A DNA stretch of 64,000 bases, taken from positions 558,001 to 622,000 of the forward strand of contig CAVVKG010000001.1 of NCBI GenBank assembly GCA_963748925.1. Reading direction: 5' to 3'. Positions 18,184 to 26,411 of the stretch are shown one piece after another (within the stretch, counting starts at the first letter, position 1; every line of letters begins with the position of its first letter). Source of the stretch: Cryomorpha sp963748925. Lineage in GTDB: Bacteria > Bacteroidota > Bacteroidia > Flavobacteriales_D > Cryomorphaceae. A model generated the notes under the pieces. It ran no database searches. It saw only the letters and a program-made list of their open reading frames with translations, and was not told the DNA's origin. The translations under genes and the position numbers were made by a program.

Positions 18184-19065
18184 ATGGCAGGAATGCAAAA
18201 CAACACAGATTGGGTCGTCTTAAATGGAAATCTCTATCCCGAGCTTTCTCCCGAGTTCTTCATTAAGAACCGTGCTTTCCGCCTGGGCGATGGTTTTTTT
18301 GAAACCCTTCGCGTAGTTCACGGTTCAGTGAATTTGTGGGATGCACACTATGCGCGCATTGTGGCATGCTGCAAAGCACTGCAAATCGAAATTCCGGCTG
18401 TTTTTTCGTCCGATTTTATTCTAAACTCCATTTACAAGCTGCTCAAGCAAAATGGAATTAATGCCGGGGGGCGTATCCGAATTACCTTGTTTAGAGAAGG
18501 CGAAGGAGCTTATACTCCCCAAACTAATCGCTTGGGATTTATTATTGAGGCTAATGTTATTCATCAAAGAGAGTTCTTAGTTAAAGATCAAGGTATAAGC
18601 ATAGATATTTACACAGGCCTAAAGAAATCGGTATCGAGACTTTCACCCTTTAAACTCATGGGAAACCATGTATATATTCAGGCTGCTGCCTGGGCACAAG
18701 CCAATAATCTAAGTGATGCATTGATTATTAACACCGATAATAGAATTATTGAAGCCACCTCAAGCAATCTATTTATAGTGAAAAATGGTGCTTTACATAC
18801 ACCTGCTATTGAGAGCGGGTGTGTAGGCGGTGTAATGCGGATGGCTGTAATAAATGCAGCTGTGAGAGAAGGTTTGCCTATTTTCGAGTCGGAAATTGAT
18901 GTCAACGACATTACATTTGCTGATGAAGTTTTTCTTACTAACGCTATCAAAGGCATATCTTGGGTAGGCAGCTTTAGAAACAAACGCTATTACCACAAAC
19001 TAAGCGATAAAATAATCGAAAAGATAAACAGGGCGGAATCAATTGAAGCTGTAAAACCAGATTAA
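18184..19065 (+). CDS. Class IV aminotransferase (PabC-like / branched-chain aminotransferase fold)
   Basis: This is a 293-residue PLP enzyme of fold type IV. FRLGDGFFETLR (about 32-43), the Schiff-base lysine in PFKLMGNH (Lys157), IIEATSSNLF (Glu190) and LTNAIKGISWV are all visible. Size and motifs fit 4-amino-4-deoxychorismate lyase as well as D-amino acid or branched-chain transaminases; the substrate cannot be fixed by eye. A dedicated branched-chain aminotransferase (ilvE) is present at 29729, which makes the folate-pathway lyase a reasonable guess. Its stop overlaps the convergent YqgE gene by 4 bp. Confidence 0.88.
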   Translation: MAGMQNNTDWVVLNGNLYPELSPEFFIKNRAFRLGDGFFETLRVVHGSVNLWDAHYARIVACCKALQIEIPAVFSSDFILNSIYKLLKQNGINAGGRIRITLFREGEGAYTPQTNRLGFIIEANVIHQREFLVKDQGISIDIYTGLKKSVSRLSPFKLMGNHVYIQAAAWAQANNLSDALIINTDNRIIEATSSNLFIVKNGALHTPAIESGCVGGVMRMAVINAAVREGLPIFESEIDVNDITFADEVFLTNAIKGISWVGSFRNKRYYHKLSDKIIEKINRAESIEAVKPD

Positions 19066-19634
19066 TTTAACTTCGGGTCGCTCGGGAAATTAGCCAGATT
19101 AGCATAATCGCCACCCATTTTTTTTAGTACTTCACCCCAAAGATCATCCTGATTTGTATCCATTATTAAATCGCTTTGGGCGGTAGCTACATACCAAGAA
19201 TCGGTGTTTATTTCTTCTAAGAGCTGGTCATTCGTCCAACCACTATAGCCAATAAAAAACCGCACCTTATTCGCATCAAAGCCGGGAGAACCCATGAGAA
19301 TCTTTAGATCGCTGAATACACCACCCATATAAATGTCATCATAAATATGAACGCTACCTGGCATCTGATCGCCATAACAATGAAGGTAGTATACATTTTT
19401 ATTCTCTACAGGCCCACCTATGGCGAGTTTGTCGCCCACACCGGGAATATTGAGTTTGAAATCAGAAAGATCAAGATCCACGTATTTATTTAAAACAAAA
19501 CCAAACGAACCTTCTTCATTATGGTCGCATAGCAGAATAACCGTTCGCTTAAAATAAGGATCGTCAAGAAATGGTTTTGAAACCAATAACCGCCCTTTTT
19601 TAGGAGGCAATAAATTCTCGGGATTTATTTCCAT
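19062..19634 (-). CDS. YqgE/AlgH family protein
   Basis: This is a protein of about 190 residues (UPF0301). It starts MEINPENLLPPKKGRLLVSK, then has CDHNEEGSFGFVLNKY and the IGGPV and FIGYSGW motifs of the family. AlgH-like proteins are cytosolic, with poorly known roles. I use the ATG at 19634; a farther-upstream Met at 19667 would overlap miaE by 22 bp and adds residues absent from the family. It lies directly downstream of miaE and is probably co-transcribed. Confidence 0.92.
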   Translation of the reverse strand: MEINPENLLPPKKGRLLVSKPFLDDPYFKRTVILLCDHNEEGSFGFVLNKYVDLDLSDFKLNIPGVGDKLAIGGPVENKNVYYLHCYGDQMPGSVHIYDDIYMGGVFSDLKILMGSPGFDANKVRFFIGYSGWTNDQLLEEINTDSWYVATAQSDLIMDTNQDDLWGEVLKKMGGDYANLANFPSDPKLN

Positions 19635-19645
19635 CGATTCAGTTT

Positions 19646-20230
19646 TTAGTGGAGGGCCGGCCGCCATTTAAGCTTGGCGCAAATTTTCCCTTCCTCTTCG
19701 TTTAGGTAATGTAGTCTCTCGTATACGTCTTTTTCTGGCCAATAGTTCAAAGCAAATTTAACGAAAATGTGCCCATGTTTAGCCTCAGAAATCCATAAAT
19801 CTCTGTAAAAAAGTTTTGACTCTTGATCGGTTAGCGCATCTGCAATAAGCTTAAAGCGCTCGGCACCCCGGCATTCTACAATAGATGCGAGAAGCATTCT
19901 ATCCATCAATCTTTCTTCCACAGTATGTCGACACAGTTTAATAAGCTCATCCATGTACATGTCCTTTGGCATTCGCTCAGGCAGCTGAACTCCGCGCTTT
20001 TCCATAAGCGCATACACACGTTGAAAATGCTCAAGTTCTTCGAGAGCGGTTTCAATTAATTCAGGTATAATTTCAACCTTATCGGGACATTTAGCTACAA
20101 AGCTCATAGCCATCGACGATGCTTTCCGCTCACAATCAGCATGATCCTGAAGGAAGGAGTCAAAATCGGCTACAGCCTGATGGGCCCATTCAGGTGGAGT
20201 TTCGTATATTAAGTCAAGCGATAATTTCAC
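19646..20230 (-). CDS. miaE: tRNA-(ms2io6A)-hydroxylase MiaE
   Basis: This is a 194-residue diiron monooxygenase that hydroxylates the isopentenyl group of ms2i6A37 in tRNAs reading U-initial codons. The four-helix ferritin-like core is shown by DCERKASSMAMSF, ETALEELEHFQRVY (Glu and ExxH ligands) and the second pair RGAERFKL and SEAKHGHIF. The length is normal. The start is GTG 20230. It is divergent from pdxH, with a shared 105-bp promoter region, and followed by the YqgE gene. In this window tsaD also acts on position 37 of tRNAs. Confidence 0.93.
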   Translation of the reverse strand: MKLSLDLIYETPPEWAHQAVADFDSFLQDHADCERKASSMAMSFVAKCPDKVEIIPELIETALEELEHFQRVYALMEKRGVQLPERMPKDMYMDELIKLCRHTVEERLMDRMLLASIVECRGAERFKLIADALTDQESKLFYRDLWISEAKHGHIFVKFALNYWPEKDVYERLHYLNEEEGKICAKLKWRPALH

Positions 20231-20248
20231 AACAAATACATTTTAAGG

Positions 20249-20256
20249 CAAAACTA
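20249..20256 (-). promoter_or_regulatory. miaE -7 promoter element
   Basis: The minus strand reads TAGTTTTG (TAnnTTTG), 18 bp upstream of the GTG start; no clear -33 is seen. Confidence 0.4.
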
Positions 20257-20310
20257 GCATTTCTAGGACACCTTTACGAATAGAGAAAACAATGGGGAAT
20301 CCATATTTGT

Positions 20311-20318
20311 TACTTTTG
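20311..20318 (+). promoter_or_regulatory. pdxH -7 promoter element
   Basis: TACTTTTG (TAnnTTTG), 17 bp upstream of the GTG start of pdxH. The upstream -33 element is not clear. Confidence 0.45.
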
Positions 20319-20335
20319 CAGCGAAATAACGCGAA

Positions 20336-20992
20336 GTGAAAAAAGAACATAAAGACATTATTCAAAGCCATCGTCGCCAATTTATGAACGCACCATTGAA
20401 TGAAAGCGACGTAAAAGAGGATGCCCTGGATCAGTTTGCTGAGTGGTTTGAAAATGCTGTAAAAAGCGGAATCAAAGATCCGTATGCACTTACTCTGGCA
20501 ACGGCCAGCAAAGCAGGAATGCCATCGGCACGTGTAGTCTATATGCGCGACATCAGTAATAACGGACTCGTTTTCTTTACCAATTTCGGAAGTCATAAAG
20601 GGCATGATTTATTAGAAAATCCCTACGCTTCCGCGAATTTTTACTGGGAAGACCTTAGCCGACAGGTTCGATTTACGGGTAAGATTGAAAAAGTAGCGAA
20701 AGAGGAGAGTGATGATTATTTTGCATCTAGACCACGTGAAAGTCAGATCGGAGCCTGGGCCAGCCACCAAAGCAATGAACTAAAAAATAGACAAGAGCTG
20801 ATTTCACGACTCGATGAGTTGAAAAATAAATTTGAGGGAGGGGAAGTACCCAGACCTGATTTTTGGGGTGGTTACAGACTATTGCCCTCCACTATTGAAT
20901 TTTGGCAAGGGCGGGAAAGCCGTCTGCACGATAGAATTCAATATGAACTTACAGACACTCAAACTTGGAAAATAACCCGTTTATCACCTTGA
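20336..20992 (+). CDS. pdxH: Pyridoxamine 5'-phosphate oxidase
   Basis: This 218-residue FMN enzyme oxidises pyridoxine or pyridoxamine 5'-phosphate to PLP. The FMN-binding split barrel is shown by PSARVVYMRDI, FFTNFGSHKGHDL, YWEDLSRQVRFTG and SRPRESQIGAWAS. The C-terminal dimerisation part has PDFWGGYRL, WQGRESRLHDRI and a terminal WKITRLSP. The length is normal. The start is GTG; the family begins a few residues before the QFMNAPL segment, which fits. The next gene starts 4 bp downstream. PLP made here would serve ilvE and the class IV aminotransferase in this window. Confidence 0.95.
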   Translation: MKKEHKDIIQSHRRQFMNAPLNESDVKEDALDQFAEWFENAVKSGIKDPYALTLATASKAGMPSARVVYMRDISNNGLVFFTNFGSHKGHDLLENPYASANFYWEDLSRQVRFTGKIEKVAKEESDDYFASRPRESQIGAWASHQSNELKNRQELISRLDELKNKFEGGEVPRPDFWGGYRLLPSTIEFWQGRESRLHDRIQYELTDTQTWKITRLSP

Positions 20993-20996
20993 ATAT

Positions 20997-22277
20997 TTGA
21001 ATTCTTATTTAGCAAAATATAGAGTTCGCGAGCAATTGATTTCTCAATTGCCTGAAGATGATTTGGAAATAATTGTTGTTATTCCTGCTCATAATGAGCC
21101 GGATATCAATAATTCTTTGAGTGCGCTCTATAATTGCAAGCGTCCTGATTGTAGCATCGAAGTAATCGTTGTTATTAATGCCTCCGAAAATGCTGAGAAA
21201 GCGATCAGGGTACAGAATCAACAAACCTTTCAGGATGTATTAGCCTGGCAGCATAGAACGGCGGAAAAAGGTTTTAAAGTGTTTGCGATTTTAGAAGATG
21301 ACCTGCCTGCAAAGAATGCAGGAGTGGGGCTGGCTCGTAAAATTGGTATGGACGAAGCTACCGGGCGGTTTATCCAAATAGGAAACAAAGAAGGTATTAT
21401 TGCTTGTTTTGATGCTGATAGCTCTTGTGCAACGAACTACTTTACAGAACTATACGCTCATTTTCGAGCCAATCCAAAAACCCCGGGATGTAGCATTAAA
21501 TTCGCTCACCCTACTTTTGGGAATGAATATGAGCCACATACCTACCTTGGCATTACGTATTACGAATTGCACCTCCGCTATTACAATCAAGCGATAAGAG
21601 CAACGAATTTTCCTCATGCTTATCATACTATCGGATCTTCTATGGCGGTGAGATGTGATGCATACCAGAAACAGGGTGGTATGAACAAACGTCAGGCAGG
21701 CGAGGATTTTTATTTCTTGCACAAAATTATGTTGCTCGGAAATTTTACAGAGCTTAATACCACCACCGTTTATCCGTCCCCAAGACCTTCAGATCGCGTT
21801 CCTTTTGGCACGGGAAAGGCTATTAATGATTATTTAAAAGATCCGCAAAAAGGATTTTACACTTATAATTTAAAAGCCTTTGAATATCTGGATATTTTCT
21901 TCAAAAATATACCTGAGTTTTATCTCGCGTCGCCTCCGTTGGTTACTTTAGGAGGCGTGATTCCGTATGTGCTCATCGATTTTCTAAACGCTTATTTCTT
22001 TGATGAGCGGGTAGAAGAAATTAGAAAAAACAGCAAAAGCTTCAACTCATTTCAAAAGCGTTTCTTTAATTGGTTTAACGCCTTTATGATTTTGAAGTTC
22101 GTTCATTTCGTTCGAGATAATGCGCACCCTAACGTACGGGTAGAAAAGGCGGCAATGGACTTTTTACGAAGTATAAATTATCCGGAAATAGACGAGATAA
22201 AATCAATAAATCAGCTTCTCGAGGTGTATCGGGTTTTGGATACCAAGCAAGTCTCTGCCAAAGTGCTTATGAGATAA
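20997..22277 (+). CDS. Glycosyltransferase family 2
   Basis: This is a 426-residue GT-A fold transferase with N-terminal VVIPAHNEPDINNSL, a DxD-type metal site in ACFDADSS and an acceptor-side acidic motif in QAGEDFYFLHK. The C-terminal third contains a hydrophobic segment (YVLIDFLNAYFF), so membrane association is possible. The start is TTG 20997, 4 bp after the pdxH stop, so it is likely in the same transcript though functionally unrelated. The sugar and acceptor are unknown. Confidence 0.88.
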   Translation: MNSYLAKYRVREQLISQLPEDDLEIIVVIPAHNEPDINNSLSALYNCKRPDCSIEVIVVINASENAEKAIRVQNQQTFQDVLAWQHRTAEKGFKVFAILEDDLPAKNAGVGLARKIGMDEATGRFIQIGNKEGIIACFDADSSCATNYFTELYAHFRANPKTPGCSIKFAHPTFGNEYEPHTYLGITYYELHLRYYNQAIRATNFPHAYHTIGSSMAVRCDAYQKQGGMNKRQAGEDFYFLHKIMLLGNFTELNTTTVYPSPRPSDRVPFGTGKAINDYLKDPQKGFYTYNLKAFEYLDIFFKNIPEFYLASPPLVTLGGVIPYVLIDFLNAYFFDERVEEIRKNSKSFNSFQKRFFNWFNAFMILKFVHFVRDNAHPNVRVEKAAMDFLRSINYPEIDEIKSINQLLEVYRVLDTKQVSAKVLMR

Positions 22278-22303
22278 AAAAAACCCTCACAAATAGTGAA
22301 GGC
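22276..22303 (-). terminator. Terminator after the THX gene
   Basis: On the minus strand CCTTCAC and GTGAGG pair around a TATTT loop and are followed by a run of T (plus-strand A-run 22276-22283). It lies 27 bp past the THX stop. Confidence 0.65.
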
Positions 22304-22330
22304 TTAAAATGGTTTATGCTTTGAATCGAA

Positions 22331-22615
22331 CTATTCTTTTTCGGAACTGTCTTCATCTTTTTTGGTGGATTTTTTCGCGGCGGGCTTTTTCGTAGCCGCC
22401 GGCTTTTTTTCAGCGGCTTTCTTTGTTGTTGTTTTGGTCGCTTTCTTTTCTGCCTTTGGAGCTTTGGCTTTTGTATCTTCCAGCGCTACTTTTGCAGTAC
22501 TCGGTTTCACTTGTTGCGGCACGAACTCAGATTGATTTGTATTGCGCGGACGGGTTTTCCCATACGAACTCATAAACCTTTTACCTTTTGTCGTTTTGCG
22601 GTCTCCTTTTCCCAT
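22331..22615 (-). CDS. 30S ribosomal protein THX with lysine/alanine-rich tail
   Basis: This is a 94-residue protein. The first ~30 residues (MGKGDRKTTKGKRFMSSYGK) match bacterial THX, a tiny protein that sits in the head of the 30S subunit. The remaining ~60 residues are an unstructured tail of Lys, Ala, Thr and Pro ending in acidic residues (KKDEDSSEKE), similar in composition to histone-H1-like tails. THX is usually only 25-45 residues, so the tail is an extension. A -7 element and a terminator frame it as a monocistronic unit. Confidence 0.85.
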   Translation of the reverse strand: MGKGDRKTTKGKRFMSSYGKTRPRNTNQSEFVPQQVKPSTAKVALEDTKAKAPKAEKKATKTTTKKAAEKKPAATKKPAAKKSTKKDEDSSEKE

Positions 22616-22644
22616 GCTATTCTATTTTTGGTTAAGTTGAAACC

Positions 22645-22652
22645 CAAAGATA
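22645..22652 (-). promoter_or_regulatory. THX -7 promoter element
   Basis: The minus strand reads TATCTTTG (TAnnTTTG), 30 bp upstream of the THX ATG. It lies between the stop of trmH and the THX gene. Confidence 0.45.
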
Positions 22653-22660
22653 AGAAAGAA

Positions 22661-23332
22661 TTAGCCTTTTTGTCTCTCCAGGTATACTTTCTCATATCGC
22701 TCATACCTGTCAAGGGTTTGAGAGCACCAATGCAACATGGTTTCAACCTGTTCGTCCTCGCTCAATTGCCAATTCAAATCACTTTCTTTAAGCCTTTCTC
22801 TTATAGTATGCATACAAATAGATGCCGCTACAGAAATATTAAAGCTTTCTGTAAATCCATACATTGGAATCTTTATACGGTAATCGCAATTTTCAATAAC
22901 TTCTTTTGAAACCCCGCGGCCTTCATTACCAAATACAAGAGCAACAGGGTTGTCAAGCGGAAGATTATTTATTGTTAGCTCGGTGTGAGGCGTCGTTGCT
23001 ACTAGTTTGTACCCTTTCTGCTTCAGGGTTTGGAGGCAGGTAATAGTATTATTCTGTTTGGGGATGTTGTATTTGTTAATATTGATCCACTTAGAACTTC
23101 CGCGTTCTATATCCGGACTGGTTTTCCATTTGTTTCGGTTTTCGATAATATGAATGTCCTGAATACCAAAACAATCACAGCTTCGCATAACAGCACTTGC
23201 ATTATGCGGCTGGTAGAGATCTTCAAGAACAACAGTTGCATATTTAGTTCTGTGTTGAATATTTTCATTAAATAAGTCACGCTTATTATCTGAAAGATAT
23301 TGCATTACGAAGTTTAAATAATCTTTTTGCAT
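22661..23332 (-). CDS. trmH: tRNA (guanosine-2'-O)-methyltransferase, TrmH-like (SPOUT)
   Basis: This is a 223-residue SPOUT-fold methyltransferase. Motif 1 is in the NASAVMRSCDCFG region, motif 2 is ALVFGNEGRGVS and motif 3 is IPMYGFTESFNISVAASI, which together form the trefoil knot that binds SAM. The N- and C-terminal helices that mark TrmH, as opposed to the larger RlmB, are present. It probably makes Gm18 in tRNA. The ATG follows the HU terminator by only 6 bp, so it likely depends on its own or read-through transcription. Confidence 0.9.
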   Translation of the reverse strand: MQKDYLNFVMQYLSDNKRDLFNENIQHRTKYATVVLEDLYQPHNASAVMRSCDCFGIQDIHIIENRNKWKTSPDIERGSSKWININKYNIPKQNNTITCLQTLKQKGYKLVATTPHTELTINNLPLDNPVALVFGNEGRGVSKEVIENCDYRIKIPMYGFTESFNISVAASICMHTIRERLKESDLNWQLSEDEQVETMLHWCSQTLDRYERYEKVYLERQKG

Positions 23333-23338
23333 AGGCTT

Positions 23339-23370
23339 AAAAAAAAAGTCTCTCCGAAACCGGAGAGACT
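23339..23370 (-). terminator. Strong intrinsic terminator after the HU gene
   Basis: AGTCTCTCCG (23347-23356) pairs perfectly with CGGAGAGACT (23361-23370) around an AAAC loop; on the minus strand a run of eight T follows. It lies 23 bp past the HU stop. Confidence 0.88.
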
Positions 23371-23393
23371 TTCAAAATAAGATAAGTTTTTAT

Positions 23394-23666
23394 TTACTTA
23401 ACTTTTGACTGAAGATCAGCACCAGCTTTGAACTTAACAACCTTTTTAGCTTTGATGTTAATTTCTTTACCGGTTTGAGGGTTACGTCCTTTGCGTGCAG
23501 CACGAGTGCTCACTGAGAAAGATCCGAAACCAACTAGGGCCACTCGGTCTTCTTTCTTCAACGCTTTGGTTGTAGTGTTAATAAATGCGTCTAGCGCTTT
23601 TTTTGCATCTGCTTTTGACAAGCCTGCGTCTGAAGCCATAGCTTCTACCAATTCTGCTTTGTTCAT
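23394..23666 (-). CDS. HU family DNA-binding protein
   Basis: This is a 90-residue nucleoid protein. It starts MNKAELVEAMASDAGLSKAD, with the beta-arm signature VGFGSFSVSTRAARKGRNPQ and the DNA-intercalating Pro in GRNPQTGKEI. The length is exactly that of the family. It binds bent DNA as a dimer. It has its own near-consensus promoter and strong terminator, fitting a highly expressed monocistronic gene. Confidence 0.96.
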   Translation of the reverse strand: MNKAELVEAMASDAGLSKADAKKALDAFINTTTKALKKEDRVALVGFGSFSVSTRAARKGRNPQTGKEINIKAKKVVKFKAGADLQSKVK

Positions 23667-23985
23667 TTTTTAAGTAATTTAATTTAGGTTAAACAAAAAG
23701 ATCGTTGAACAAGAACAAATTTACACGAATAACCATGCGTACCAAGCGATAGCGACGATTCTAGGCCAGTTTGTTAATAAAATAGGGGTTTTGTTGATAA
23801 GTATGGGCTAAAATCCTACTGTTTACGCGGTATTCAGGAATTCAACCTATTTTATGAGGTGCTTCTTTAACCCAAAACTTATCTTTTAAGAGCTGTTATT
23901 CAAGAATGAGAAACTATATATGGAAAGCTGATTATCGATTTTTAGAAAGGTATATCTTTCAATTGATAGCCTCGGGTAGAAAAAA
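23667..23985. other. Intergenic region between HU and fmt
   Basis: Apart from the HU promoter near its left end, I see no gene, hairpin with T-run or repeat in this 319-bp stretch. Confidence 0.6.
23716..23746 (-). promoter_or_regulatory. HU promoter
   Basis: On the minus strand CTTG (23746-23743), 19 bp, then TAAATTTG (23723-23716): one mismatch to the Bacteroidota consensus TTTG-N19-TAnnTTTG. The leader to the ATG is about 45 nt. Confidence 0.6.
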
Positions 23986-24930
23986 CTATTTGTGGAATCT
24001 AAAATCCACAGGTGGATGAAATCCCCGCAAAAAATCGCTCGTTTTCATTTTCTTCTTTCCAGGAGCCTGCAATTCTAATACTTCAACCGTACCATTCTCG
24101 CATTTTACAAAGAGGCCTAATTCGTCCGTAAGCAGCAGGCTTCCATTTTGTCCGGCAACTTTAAACTCTCCAATCCTGCACTTCAGAATTTTATATGCCT
24201 CCTCTGGATAATTAATCCCGGAAACTACCGTCCAGGCTCCGGGATATGGGGAGAGTCCTCTAATGTGATTGTGAATAGCTACTGCTGATAGATTCCAATC
24301 TATTTGACAATCTTCTCTAAAAATTTTAGGAGCAGTTTTTAGTTCACCCGTGTCTTTTTGAGGAAAAGGCTTAATATTATCTGACTCTATGCGATTAACC
24401 GTATTAAGGAGGGTCTTAGCACCTTGCTCCATCATCCTGTCATGTAGCGAACCAGCATCTTCGTTGGGACCAATAGCCATTTCTTCCTGCTCTAGTATCA
24501 TCCCAGTGTCAATTTCCTTCTCAATAAAGAAAGTGGAGAGTCCTGATTTGGTCTCTCCATTCATTATTGCCCTATTTATAGGAGCTGCACCTCTATATTG
24601 AGGCAGGAGGGAGGCGTGTAGGTTTATAGTGCCTTTCGGCGGCATAGCCCAAACAAGCTCGGGTAACATTCTAAAGGCGAGCACCACAAAAAGGTCGGCT
24701 TCTAAAGAAGCAAGTTCTTTTAAAAAAAGTGGGGCCTTTAAGTTAGTAGGTTGTAGAATATGCAGCCCTAGCTCTTCAGCACGAACCTTTACAGCTGATT
24801 TCAAAATCTTTTTACCTCGTCCGGCAGGTTTATCAGGAGCAGTAATTACACCTACTACTTCATGGTGTTTTGCCAGGATTGTTAAGGATGGTACAGCAAA
24901 TTCAGGCGTACCCATAAAAACGATCTTCAT
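23986..24930 (-). CDS. fmt: Methionyl-tRNA formyltransferase
   Basis: This is a 314-residue enzyme that formylates initiator Met-tRNA using 10-formyl-THF. It starts MKIVFMGTPEFAVPSL; the catalytic region shows NLHASLLPQYRGAAPINRAI and the His/Asp site near GLSTFFIEKEIDTG. The C-terminal OB-like domain (about 205-314) contributes tRNA binding. I choose the ATG at 24930; a TTG two codons upstream is less likely. It is divergent from the membrane protein at 24966. Confidence 0.95.
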   Translation of the reverse strand: MKIVFMGTPEFAVPSLTILAKHHEVVGVITAPDKPAGRGKKILKSAVKVRAEELGLHILQPTNLKAPLFLKELASLEADLFVVLAFRMLPELVWAMPPKGTINLHASLLPQYRGAAPINRAIMNGETKSGLSTFFIEKEIDTGMILEQEEMAIGPNEDAGSLHDRMMEQGAKTLLNTVNRIESDNIKPFPQKDTGELKTAPKIFREDCQIDWNLSAVAIHNHIRGLSPYPGAWTVVSGINYPEEAYKILKCRIGEFKVAGQNGSLLLTDELGLFVKCENGTVEVLELQAPGKKKMKTSDFLRGFHPPVDFRFHK

Positions 24931-24965
24931 AATCAACTATTTTTGCGAAGGTAGAAATATGATTA

Positions 24966-26411
24966 TTGATTCTGTATTTTTTGAACCAGTTTACACCTTT
25001 TTCCGAAACAGGAATTAAATTATTATCGTTTATTTACAGAGTGATAAAAGAAACACCAAAGTGGCTAAAGCGCACCCAGGAAAGCAGTTGGGAGCCGGAA
25101 ATTCTTATATCCGGTATTTCTCTCATTGCCTTATTTCAACTGCCAAGCCTAATCAATGAGGCTTACATCTTTGTATCAGACAATACATTCGCGATTTTTC
25201 GATATGGAACTGTTGACGAAGGATTCTTCACCCTGCTCGAAACAGCAGTTTACTGGCTTATAACATGCCTCATAGTACACCTTGGCTTGCGCAGTATATG
25301 GGTGAGTTTTGTGGGCCTTAGCTACGTTTTCCCGAAAGGAATATCCTTTGATAATCTGAAACTTAGTTCTCATTTTAAAGCTCGGCTTATGAGAATTCCT
25401 ACTTTCGAAGATTCTGTAATTAGGCTTGAGAAAATTAGTAGTATGATTTACGCTACTGCTTTTCTTCTCGTCCTAGCAGTAATCGGCGTATCTTTCTATC
25501 TCGCTTTTTGGGTTGTTTTTATTTCTATTACATTCTCATTTCTACCGGTGGCAATTACTACTGGCCCGTATATAGAAACAGTTCTTACAGTTGTTATTCT
25601 AGGTACAGCTTTACCTTATTTTATAGATTTCATCACCCTCGGATGGCTCAAGCGCTTTAGCTTTTATTCAAAAATCTATGGCCCTATCTATTCATTCATG
25701 GGTTTTTTGACTTTGGCGCCATTCTATCGAGGTATTTATTACGGCCTTGTTAGCAATCTTAAACGTCGGTTTATATTATTGGGCACTTTCATATTTATTG
25801 TCGTTACACTTTTCATAACTATTTTGCTAAGAGGAGAATCTGTTCTGAACCAGTCTAAAATGATATCCACAGCGACAGGTTTTACGCTATTTGACGGTTA
25901 TTACCGCGATTTAAATCCAGATAAACCCAGTAGATGGGCCACGATACAAAGCAGCGAAGTTGATAATGGGATCATCAAACTTATTCTTTCGCATAAGGCA
26001 GCATATGAAGATCACATTGCAATGAATTGTGATTACGAGGCTCGCCTTTCGGCAAATGAAGAGTCAAAAAGTGTTATTCTGCTTGATTGTCTGTCGCAGA
26101 ATTTTCGAATAGAAATTGATAGCACAGTGATCTTGCCGGAGCGTTGGTTTTTTGCTGATTCTCCTAGCTCTAATCAAAGAGGAATAGCAACCTGGATAAG
26201 AGCCGATACCATTTCAAATGGTGTTCACCAACTCAATGTTTTTGTTATTGTTGGCTCTCAAAACAAGCGTTTGATGGCATCCATACCCTTTTATAATCTT
26301 AGCGGAAATTCGTTTACTAAAAGTAAAACAATTGATTTTCCCGAAGCGAATAAGGCAGAGAAACAAGACAGTATTCCAAATATCAACTTACCGCTAGAAC
26401 AAGACCTTTAA
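24966..26411 (+). CDS. Multipass membrane protein of unknown function
   Basis: I do not recognise a family. The N-terminal ~295 residues contain five to six hydrophobic helices (for example LISGISLIALFQLP, LLETAVYWLITCLIVHLG, a long pair around 155-190, and FILLGTFIFIVVTLFITILL near 275-295). The C-terminal ~185 residues are soluble and probably periplasmic, with no motif. The start is uncertain: the frame opens with TTG 24966, but a GTG 27 codons later (IKETPKWLKRTQ) gives a more typical N-terminus. Its 3' end overlaps the convergent rlmI gene by 29 bp. Confidence 0.65.
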   Translation: MILYFLNQFTPFSETGIKLLSFIYRVIKETPKWLKRTQESSWEPEILISGISLIALFQLPSLINEAYIFVSDNTFAIFRYGTVDEGFFTLLETAVYWLITCLIVHLGLRSIWVSFVGLSYVFPKGISFDNLKLSSHFKARLMRIPTFEDSVIRLEKISSMIYATAFLLVLAVIGVSFYLAFWVVFISITFSFLPVAITTGPYIETVLTVVILGTALPYFIDFITLGWLKRFSFYSKIYGPIYSFMGFLTLAPFYRGIYYGLVSNLKRRFILLGTFIFIVVTLFITILLRGESVLNQSKMISTATGFTLFDGYYRDLNPDKPSRWATIQSSEVDNGIIKLILSHKAAYEDHIAMNCDYEARLSANEESKSVILLDCLSQNFRIEIDSTVILPERWFFADSPSSNQRGIATWIRADTISNGVHQLNVFVIVGSQNKRLMASIPFYNLSGNSFTKSKTIDFPEANKAEKQDSIPNINLPLEQDL

